Origin: Gemmatimonadota bacterium
GTDB lineage: Bacteria > Gemmatimonadota > Gemmatimonadetes > Gemmatimonadales > GWC2-71-9
Direction of reading: 5' to 3'
Length of the DNA: 5,028 bases
Assembly: GCA_029862935.1 (NCBI GenBank)
Contig: JAOTWK010000290.1
Span: 1-5,028, forward strand
The notes under the pieces are model-generated. The model did not search any database. It saw only the letters and a program-made list of their open reading frames with translations, and was not told where the DNA came from. A program made the position numbers and the translations under genes. How positions within the stretch are numbered: position 1 is the stretch's first letter; every line of letters begins with the position of its first letter. Below are positions 1 through 5,028 of the stretch, in pieces.

Positions 1-729
1 ACCAGTCTTCTTGAGGACCTGCTTCCGGGCAGACGAAAACACCAGCCGCCGGCCGAGAGGGTTGTCGTCGAGAGCGAAATCCCCCAGTCCGGCCCGACGT
101 CGTTTCGGCTGCCACCCCGACGCCAGTCTCGCAGCCGCCTCCTCGGCAACCCTGTCGAGAATCGCCGGGTGCACGAGCTCGTCGACGATCCCGAGTCGAT
201 GAGCGCGCCGAGCCGGAACCTGCTTACCGGCCAGGATCAGATCGAGCGCCGCACGAACTCCGATGAGCCGGGGGAGACGCTGGCAACCACCCGCCGCAGG
301 CAGAATGCCCAGCTGCACCTCTGGCAGCCCAATGACCGTCTTCGGATCGTCCGCGGCAATGCGGTAGGTGCAGGCGAGCGCGGTCTCCAACCCACCACCC
401 AGACACGCCCCGTTGATCGCCGCCACCATCGGCTTGCCCAGCGTGGCGAACCGAGTCACCAGGGCCTGCCCTCCGCGTACGAGCGCGTGCGCCTCCCCTC
501 GAGACGCGAGGCCCCCGAACTCATCGATGTCGGCGCCGGCGATGAATGACCCTGCTTTGCGGGAAATCAAGATCCCAGCCCGCACGTCCGGATCTGAGGC
601 AAGTCGGTCGAGGACGCGCTCGAACTCCTCTCGCACGCTGCGCGTGATCTTGTTCACGGGCTCGGCGGGCAGGTCGAGCTCGAGCCACGCGATGCCTCGT
701 TCGACACGAGCCGTCAGCGCCGCCGTCAT
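1..729 (-). CDS. fadJ: FadJ/FadB-type multifunctional beta-oxidation protein, N-terminal enoyl-CoA hydratase domain (3' end cut by window)
   Basis: The 243 visible residues run without a stop off the left edge and form a complete crotonase (enoyl-CoA hydratase/isomerase) domain, which hydrates trans-2-enoyl-CoA to 3-hydroxyacyl-CoA in the cytoplasm. Motifs seen are SFIAGADI (61-68), which provides an oxyanion-hole segment, INGACLGGGLE (105-115) and GLPEVQLGILP (134-144). Glu115 and Glu137 match the two catalytic glutamates of FadB-type hydratases. The visible end, NPLGRRLVFSSARKQVLKKTG (223-243), resembles the linker that joins the hydratase to the NAD-binding 3-hydroxyacyl-CoA dehydrogenase domain in fused FadJ/FadB. 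I therefore infer a protein of about 700 residues continuing to the left. The usual SGGTQRLPR is AAGGCQRLPR here, a mild change. The start is ATG at 729, four bases inside the end of fadI (ATGA overlap), with GGAG five bases upstream. Pairing with a FadI thiolase favours FadJ over FadB. A stand-alone hydratase is the less likely alternative. Confidence 0.9.
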   Translation of the reverse strand, partial: MTAALTARVERGIAWLELDLPAEPVNKITRSVREEFERVLDRLASDPDVRAGILISRKAGSFIAGADIDEFGGLASRGEAHALVRGGQALVTRFATLGKPMVAAINGACLGGGLETALACTYRIAADDPKTVIGLPEVQLGILPAAGGCQRLPRLIGVRAALDLILAGKQVPARRAHRLGIVDELVHPAILDRVAEEAAARLASGWQPKRRRAGLGDFALDDNPLGRRLVFSSARKQVLKKTG

Positions 730-2021
730 CGGCGCTCCAAGACCATCGCGAAGCCCATCCCTCCCTGCGCACAGACCGAGATGAGCCCGAATTGGGCGTC
801 GCGGCGTGTCATTTCGTTTGCGAGGGTGAGGGTGATCCGCGCACCCGTTGCCCCGAACGGATGGCCGAGCGCGATCGATCCTCCCATGACATTGAGCGTC
901 TCCCAATCCACGGCACCGACCGCCTCGGCCTTGCCGAGTTTCTCCACCGCCCACTGCTTCGATTCGAGTGCCTGGATGTTCGACAACACTTGGGCAGCAA
1001 AGGCCTCATGCATCTCCACCAGCCCAAGATCTTCCCAGCCGATCCCGGCACGCTCGAGGGCCATTGGCACCGCGTACGCCGGACCCATGAGCAGTTGATC
1101 TCCCGGGTCGAGCGCCGCGACGGCATAGGACCGGATATAGGCAAGTGGCTCATGCCCCAACGCACGGGCCGTCTCCTCGGCCATGAGTACCACCGCAGCC
1201 GCACCATCGGTCAGAGGCGAGCTGTTGGCTGCCGTGACGCTCCCATACCGACGGTCGAACACCGGCTTCAGCTTGGCAACTTGCTCGATACTCGTATCGG
1301 GACGCACTCCATTGTCGCGGGTAATGGGCTCCGCATGCCCAGCGGCGAAGAACGGGGCGATCTCTGCAATGAGGCGACCGTCTTCTGTCGCGGCGTGCGC
1401 CAACCGATGACTCCGAACGGCAAATTCGTCCTGCGCCTGCCGGCTGATCCCATTGAGCTTGGCCATCTTCTCGGCCGACTCCCCCATTGACTCACCGGTG
1501 GACGGCTCGGCGATGGCCGGGCTCACCGGCACGAGGTCCTTCGGACGAAATCCCGACAACAGCTTCACCCGGTCATTGACCGTCTTAGCCTTGGAAAGAC
1601 CCACCAGAATCTCGGAAAACCGCTTCGAGTGCAGGATGGGAATGTCCGAGAGGTTCTCCGCGCCACCGGCAATCACCACGTCCGCATGGCCCAGCCGGAT
1701 CTGATCGTGACCCAATACGATTGCGCTATTCGACGACGCGCAGGCCCGGTTCACCGATGCTGCCGGAATGCTCGCGGGGAACTGCGGTAAGAGGCTGATC
1801 TCGCGCGCGATGTTGGGGACCAGGGGGCTTGCCACGACCTGGCCGAAGTACACCTCGTCCACTTCCGCGCCCCGGAGACCTGCCCGGTGCACGAGCTCCA
1901 CTACCGTGTGGCGCGCAAGATCGACCGCCGACACGTCCTTGAGATCCGTGCCGGCCCGGCTGAAGGGTGAACGACAGCCCGCCACTACGGCGACCCGCCG
2001 CCCGTTCGCTGTCTGCGACAT
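726..2021 (-). CDS. fadI: FadI-type 3-ketoacyl-CoA thiolase (acetyl-CoA C-acyltransferase)
   Basis: This 431-residue protein cleaves 3-ketoacyl-CoA with CoA to give acetyl-CoA and an acyl-CoA shortened by two carbons, the last step of beta-oxidation. It has the thiolase fold throughout. Nucleophile Cys94 lies in VNRACASSN (90-98), the catalytic His338 in MHEAFAAQ (337-344), His387 in GGSIALGHPFGATGAR (380-395), and the acid/base Cys417 in SVCAQGGMG (415-423). The HEAF form, rather than the NEAF common in FadA and acetoacetyl-CoA thiolases, together with PNIAREI (69-75) and STGESMGESAEKMAK (174-188), is characteristic of FadI and trifunctional-protein beta subunits. Length agrees with E. coli FadI (about 436 aa). 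The ATG at 2021 is the first start after an in-frame TAG about 15 bases upstream, so the N-terminus is well fixed, although no clear Shine-Dalgarno is visible. It overlaps fadJ by four bases, and the two products are expected to form the alpha/beta trifunctional complex. No disrupted residue was seen. Confidence 0.95.
   Translation of the reverse strand: MSQTANGRRVAVVAGCRSPFSRAGTDLKDVSAVDLARHTVVELVHRAGLRGAEVDEVYFGQVVASPLVPNIAREISLLPQFPASIPAASVNRACASSNSAIVLGHDQIRLGHADVVIAGGAENLSDIPILHSKRFSEILVGLSKAKTVNDRVKLLSGFRPKDLVPVSPAIAEPSTGESMGESAEKMAKLNGISRQAQDEFAVRSHRLAHAATEDGRLIAEIAPFFAAGHAEPITRDNGVRPDTSIEQVAKLKPVFDRRYGSVTAANSSPLTDGAAAVVLMAEETARALGHEPLAYIRSYAVAALDPGDQLLMGPAYAVPMALERAGIGWEDLGLVEMHEAFAAQVLSNIQALESKQWAVEKLGKAEAVGAVDWETLNVMGGSIALGHPFGATGARITLTLANEMTRRDAQFGLISVCAQGGMGFAMVLERR
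735..740 (-). promoter_or_regulatory. Ribosome binding site of fadJ inside the end of fadI
   Basis: On the minus strand the bases read TTGGAG, followed by five bases (CGCCG) and then the ATG at 729. This is a good Shine-Dalgarno match at normal spacing. It fixes the fadJ start and, with the ATGA stop-start overlap at 726-729, suggests translational coupling of the hydratase/dehydrogenase to the thiolase. Confidence 0.7.
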
Positions 2022-2113
2022 GATGACGGAAAGCTACTGAGACGGGGGAAAGCGGGCCAGCAGGATCGTCGGTGTTTACCAGCGCTCTTGTGGCAGCCTG
2101 TCCGCCCAGCGCA
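2022..2113. other. Gap between the methyltransferase and fadI
   Basis: This 92-base stretch is the only real intergenic space in the window. It is long enough to hold a promoter for fadIJ. I see no convincing -35/-10 pair on the minus strand, no clear inverted-repeat operator of the FadR type, and no strong hairpin followed by a T-run that would end the methyltransferase transcript. A short AGCGCT palindrome is present but too small to interpret. Whether fadIJ is transcribed from here or by read-through from the methyltransferase cannot be decided from sequence. Confidence 0.4.
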
Positions 2114-2656
2114 TCATTCGGGCGGGCGGCGCGCGAGGACGCTCGCGATGGCTTTCGTGCGCCCGTCCAGAGTCTCCAGAACTTCGCGGGCCAGAACGAT
2201 CTCGAAATGCCCGAGCAAGGTCCACAGCTCACCCGCTTTCAGGAGGTGCTCATCCGAGGTCGGCCCCCACCCCAACTCTCGTTGCTGCTCGAGGAACGTC
2301 TCGGCGAGGAAATAGCCACCGGGTTCGACGGCGTCGAGGAAGTCCGGAAGGCGGCGGCGATCCAGGTAGTTGAACTGCAACACGAAACCGTACGGGCCAT
2401 CGGGGATCGGCTCACCGGACAGATCGGCCTGCATGAACTCGACGGCCACCTTCGCCTTCTGCGCCGCCCGTTCCGCTTCCTGCAACCGAGTCGCGTCGAC
2501 GTCGACGGCTACGACCTTCGCACCCCGCTTTGCTGCCGCAATCGCATGAATTCCCTGGCCGCAGGCCACGTCGAGGACCCGCGCGTCTGGGTGGATAAGG
2601 CGCACATGCCACTGGAACCATGTGCTGGGGACGCTGCGGCCGCTGGCAGCTGACAC
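2114..2656 (-). CDS. Small class I SAM-dependent methyltransferase, substrate unknown
   Basis: This 180-residue protein consists essentially of one Rossmann-type methyltransferase domain. Motif I is RVLDVACGQGIHA (26-38), the glycine-rich loop that binds S-adenosylmethionine. The acidic end of strand beta-2 is Asp52 in VVAVDVD (48-54). QADL (76-79) is the usual adenine-contacting segment after strand beta-3. FNYLDRRRLPDFLDAVEPGGYFLAETF (95-121) corresponds to motifs IV to VI. The NYL...PGG...ETF pattern followed by HLLKAGELW (137-145) resembles a group of small TehB-like methyltransferases of unknown substrate. The start is GTG at 2656, because the family N-terminus begins shortly before the PSTW segment (10-13), AAAGGAG lies ten bases upstream, and no ATG occurs earlier than codon 75. 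The frame stays open upstream to an ATG at 2989, but that extension runs antisense through glpD and looks non-coding. It lies upstream of and in the same direction as fadIJ, so co-transcription is possible. Nothing in the sequence names a substrate. Confidence 0.82.
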   Translation of the reverse strand: MSAASGRSVPSTWFQWHVRLIHPDARVLDVACGQGIHAIAAAKRGAKVVAVDVDATRLQEAERAAQKAKVAVEFMQADLSGEPIPDGPYGFVLQFNYLDRRRLPDFLDAVEPGGYFLAETFLEQQRELGWGPTSDEHLLKAGELWTLLGHFEIVLAREVLETLDGRTKAIASVLARRPPE

Positions 2657-2659
2657 GAA

Positions 2660-4327
2660 ATGGACGCTCCTTTTTCCTACCTGACCCGGGCAGCCAACCT
2701 CGAAGCCATGGCTGCCGAACCCGTCGATCTCCTGGTCATCGGTGGCGGGATCACCGGTGCCGGGATTGCTCGAGACGCCTCGATGCGAGGCATCCGCACA
2801 GCGCTCGTCGAGATGGGGGACTTCGCGGCGGGCACGAGTTCCCGAAGCTCTCGTCTCGTCCATGGCGGATTGCGCTACCTCGAGCACCGGCACTTGAAGC
2901 TGGTCTTCGAGGCCTGCCGTGAGCGGAGAGCCCTTCTCCGGATCGCACCCCATCTCGTCTGGCCACGGTCGTTTCTCTTCCCGATTCACGAGGGTAGCCG
3001 GCTATCGATGTGGAAACTCGAAGCCGGGCTCGTGCTGTACGACCTCTTGGCCTTACTCAGGAATGTGCGTCTCCATCGGATGCTGAGCAAGCGAGCGCTC
3101 CTCCAGGCTGAGCCCGGCCTGCGCCCGAGAGGGCTCAAGGGCGGTGCTCGGTACTTCGACGCGCAGTGCGACGACGCGCGCCTTACCCTGGCCAACGTAC
3201 GGGACGCCCATCGGCACCGGGCCATCGTCGCCAACTACGCGCGCGCGGAGCAGTTGGAACTCGCCGGGGGTCAAGTGGGAGGAGCCCGGATCACCGATCT
3301 CGTGACCGGGACCACGAGGCTCGTGCGGGCACGCGTCGTGGTGAACGCTGCAGGCCCATGGTCCGATGAGGTGCGACTCCCGGACGGAGGCGTCCCGGCC
3401 CTGCGCCGTACCAAAGGGGTCCACATCGTCGTGCCGAAACGGGCGCTCGGCAACCATGAAGCCATTACGTTCATTTCCCCCATCGACGGCCGGGTCATGT
3501 TCATCGTCCCGTGGGGGGAGCTCACGTACATCGGGACCACGGAATCGGAACTCGACGGTGGGCCTGGTGAGGTGCGTGCCAGTGGCGAGGACGTCATCTA
3601 TGTGCTTCGGTCGGCAAACGCCCTGTTCCCGGATGCCCGACTTGGGCCGGAGGACGTTCTGGCGACGTGGGCAGGGGTCCGCCCGCTCGTGCGGCAGGAC
3701 GACACCGCAGATCCCGCAGCCGTGTCCCGCGAACACGTGATAATCGAAAGCGAGAACGGGCTGCTGTCGATCGTCGGCGGCAAACTCACCACCTACCGCA
3801 GCATGGCGGCCGAAATGGTCGACCGCATTGCCCGCCAGCTTCACGAGCGGGACGGCAGGGCGGTGCCCGCACGGGCACCGACACACCGAGAGCCGCTGCC
3901 GGGTGGCGAATCGCGTGACCTCGACGTCGTCGCCACGGCAGCCATCACCGACGGGTTCTCCGAGGCCGTTGCCTTCCACCTGGCTCACACCTACGGGAGC
4001 GAGGCCCCTGCCGTCGCGCGCTTGGCCCTGTCGGAACCGAAGCTGAATGAGCCCGTCGTCCCTGGACACACGACACTCTGGGCAGAGCTTCTCCACGCCA
4101 TGCGGCGCGAGATGGCCATCACACTTTCAGATCTCTTGATTCGGCGAACCCACCTCTTCTATGCGGCCCCCAAGGCAGTCCTCGAGATGGCTCCGATCAT
4201 TGCCGATCTGGCCGTTCGGGAAATGGAATGGGATGGCGCCCGACGGGAGGCCGAACTCGCCGCCTATCGGTATGAAGTCGAGCGCGGCACCGCCTTCCGA
4301 CACGAACTGACCGAGGCGGTCGACTGA
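2660..4327 (+). CDS. glpD: Aerobic FAD-dependent glycerol-3-phosphate dehydrogenase
   Basis: This 555-residue flavoprotein oxidises sn-glycerol 3-phosphate to dihydroxyacetone phosphate and passes electrons to membrane quinones, linking glycerol and phospholipid breakdown to glycolysis and respiration. DLLVIGGGITGAG (23-35) is the FAD-binding Rossmann loop. GTSSRSSRLVHGGLRYLE (58-75) is the GlpD signature. VVNAAGPW (227-234), WAGVRPLV (337-344) and GGKLTTYR (373-380) complete the DAO fold. The C-terminal domain, about 410-555, carries EMAITLSDLLIRRT (484-497), typical of the GlpD cap. Length matches the longer bacterial form, as in Bacillus. There is no signal peptide or membrane helix, which fits a peripheral membrane enzyme. 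An in-frame TGA at 2651 makes ATG 2660 the furthest possible start. The roughly 22 residues before the FAD loop resemble those of other GlpDs, so I prefer it to ATG 2708. Neither ATG has a good Shine-Dalgarno. No glpK or glpF is visible beside it. Confidence 0.95.
   Translation: MDAPFSYLTRAANLEAMAAEPVDLLVIGGGITGAGIARDASMRGIRTALVEMGDFAAGTSSRSSRLVHGGLRYLEHRHLKLVFEACRERRALLRIAPHLVWPRSFLFPIHEGSRLSMWKLEAGLVLYDLLALLRNVRLHRMLSKRALLQAEPGLRPRGLKGGARYFDAQCDDARLTLANVRDAHRHRAIVANYARAEQLELAGGQVGGARITDLVTGTTRLVRARVVVNAAGPWSDEVRLPDGGVPALRRTKGVHIVVPKRALGNHEAITFISPIDGRVMFIVPWGELTYIGTTESELDGGPGEVRASGEDVIYVLRSANALFPDARLGPEDVLATWAGVRPLVRQDDTADPAAVSREHVIIESENGLLSIVGGKLTTYRSMAAEMVDRIARQLHERDGRAVPARAPTHREPLPGGESRDLDVVATAAITDGFSEAVAFHLAHTYGSEAPAVARLALSEPKLNEPVVPGHTTLWAELLHAMRREMAITLSDLLIRRTHLFYAAPKAVLEMAPIIADLAVREMEWDGARREAELAAYRYEVERGTAFRHELTEAVD
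2667..2673 (-). promoter_or_regulatory. Probable ribosome binding site of the methyltransferase
   Basis: The minus strand reads AAAGGAG ten bases before the GTG at 2656. Spacing is at the long end of normal, but this is the best Shine-Dalgarno match near any plausible start of the gene, and it supports the GTG. The site lies inside the first codons of the divergent glpD. Confidence 0.5.
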
Positions 4328-4328
4328 A

Positions 4329-5028
4329 TTAGAAGCTGCGCAGGTCGATGTCGTCGACGTCAGGGAGTGCCGATCCGTGGGCCCTGGCGTCACGGAATTC
4401 ACGAGCCTTCCGATACTCGCCGCGCAGTCGCTCCATCAGTTCTGCCCGGCGCTCGTACAACCGCTTCGGGGTACGCGGCTTCCGCTTGGCCAACGCATAC
4501 GCGGTGAGGAGTGGCAATCCAACGGTGCCGTCGAGATAGCAGACCACCGAGTTGGGGAGTTGCTCGGGATCGACCTTTCCCCAGCTGACCGCTTCGCCCG
4601 GTGTGGCACCGGACAGTCCCCCGGTATCCACACGGGCATCGGTGATCTGCAAGTAGTAGTCGTGTCCCCGCTCCTCGATCCCCAGTACTTCCTGGATCTG
4701 CGGCTCGGTCTGCAATACGAAGTTCTTGGGACTCCCGCCACCCACGATGAGGACGGCGCTCTTGCCGCCACGGCGCTTGGCATCGAGCACGATAGCCGCG
4801 GTCTCGTTGACGTCGGCCGAGACGTCATAGCCAATCTTGTACCCGTCCAGCTGCAGCTCCGCGACATTCATGCCGATCGACGAATCACCCGGTGACGACG
4901 TGTAGATGGGGAGGGCATGTTCGTAGGCCGTGGCCAGTAGCGACTTGTTGCGCAAGCCCAGGGCTCGTTCGCGCTCGTGAACGTATTTCCCCAGGAGATA
5001 GTGGTACTCGGCACTCCCCATCCGCCGC
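4329..5028 (-). CDS. Deoxyhypusine-synthase-like protein (5' end cut by window)
   Basis: The visible 230 residues from the first internal Met (5021), plus two preceding in-frame arginine codons, are the C-terminal two thirds of a deoxyhypusine synthase (DHS) family protein. The full protein is probably 320-380 residues, with its start outside the window. DHS moves the aminobutyl group of spermidine onto a lysine of eIF5A using NAD. Seen here are [15 protein letters not shown] (38-52), [10 protein letters not shown] (66-75), the NAD-loop [10 protein letters not shown] (91-100), and [18 protein letters not shown] (132-149), numbering from that Met. Lys149 in AVSWGK matches the lysine that forms the enzyme-aminobutyl imine in human DHS. 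Other pocket positions differ (see findings), as in bacterial DHS-like proteins. Since bacteria lack eIF5A, a role in polyamine synthesis (for example homospermidine formation) or modification of another acceptor is more likely; that is inference. The C-terminal tail (about 180-230) is charged and helical-looking. Its stop is one base from the glpD stop, convergent. Confidence 0.9.
   Translation of the reverse strand, partial: RRMGSAEYHYLLGKYVHERERALGLRNKSLLATAYEHALPIYTSSPGDSSIGMNVAELQLDGYKIGYDVSADVNETAAIVLDAKRRGGKSAVLIVGGGSPKNFVLQTEPQIQEVLGIEERGHDYYLQITDARVDTGGLSGATPGEAVSWGKVDPEQLPNSVVCYLDGTVGLPLLTAYALAKRKPRTPKRLYERRAELMERLRGEYRKAREFRDARAHGSALPDVDDIDLRSF

Noticed and set aside
792..1490. A 232-residue plus-strand open frame opposite fadI.
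   Set aside because: It is fully antisense to conserved thiolase sequence, including the catalytic His and Cys regions, and shows no domain of its own.
2022..2113. A possible intrinsic terminator or FadR-like operator between the methyltransferase and fadI.
   Set aside because: Only short, weak inverted repeats are visible, there is no T-run after a stable stem, and there is no convincing palindromic operator.
1726..2232. A 168-residue minus-strand frame spanning the gap and the start of fadI.
   Set aside because: It overlaps both the methyltransferase and fadI in a different frame, with no domain; it is a GC-rich shadow.
2072..2653. A 193-residue plus-strand open frame opposite the methyltransferase.
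   Set aside because: The opposite strand encodes a clear SAM-binding motif and a family-typical domain. This frame has no motif and ends at the in-frame TGA just ahead of glpD.
2657..2989. N-terminal extension of the methyltransferase frame to an ATG at 2989 (291 residues in total).
   Set aside because: The extra 111 residues lie antisense to the FAD-binding region of glpD, lack any recognisable fold and precede the natural family N-terminus. The GTG at 2656 with AAAGGAG upstream explains the gene.
3053..4096. A 347-residue open frame on the minus strand inside glpD.
   Set aside because: It lies wholly opposite the well-supported glpD, has no recognisable motif, and its His/Arg/Pro/Gly-rich make-up is typical of antisense frames in GC-rich genes.
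4377..4895. A 172-residue plus-strand frame opposite the DHS-like gene.
   Set aside because: It is antisense to the conserved DHS motifs, including AVSWGK, and has no recognisable features.

Overview
The window is GC-rich, densely coding bacterial chromosome. It holds five genes, two of them cut by the window ends, and almost no intergenic space. No tRNA or rRNA gene, insertion sequence, CRISPR array or phage gene could be seen. GC richness together with a FadI/FadJ pair, a long (555 aa) bacterial GlpD and a bacterial deoxyhypusine-synthase-like protein suggests an aerobic or respiring, lipid-using bacterium. Phyla such as Gemmatimonadota, Acidobacteriota or related lineages would fit, but the sequence alone does not settle the taxonomy.

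Layout. On the minus strand, reading right to left from 2656, come a small class I SAM-dependent methyltransferase (2656-2114), a 92-base gap, a FadI-type 3-ketoacyl-CoA thiolase (2021-726), and the enoyl-CoA hydratase half of a FadJ/FadB-type multifunctional beta-oxidation protein (729 to the left edge, 3' end missing). The thiolase stop and the FadJ start share an ATGA overlap, and a GGAG ribosome binding site sits inside the end of fadI. Divergent from the methyltransferase, with only three bases between the two start codons, is glpD, an aerobic FAD-dependent glycerol-3-phosphate dehydrogenase (2660-4327, plus strand). Convergent with glpD, with one base between the stop codons, is a deoxyhypusine-synthase-like gene (4329 to the right edge, minus strand, 5' end missing).

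How they work together. fadI and fadJ supply the last three steps of the fatty acid beta-oxidation spiral (hydration, oxidation, thiolysis). glpD feeds the glycerol backbone of lipids into glycolysis and passes electrons to the quinone pool. Together they make a plausible lipid/glycerol catabolic neighbourhood, although the divergent arrangement means glpD is not in the fad transcript. The methyltransferase and the DHS-like protein have no evident link to that pathway. The DHS-like protein is the most interesting gene: it keeps the catalytic lysine context (AVSWGK) but differs from eukaryotic deoxyhypusine synthase at several substrate-pocket positions, so its reaction is probably not eIF5A hypusination.
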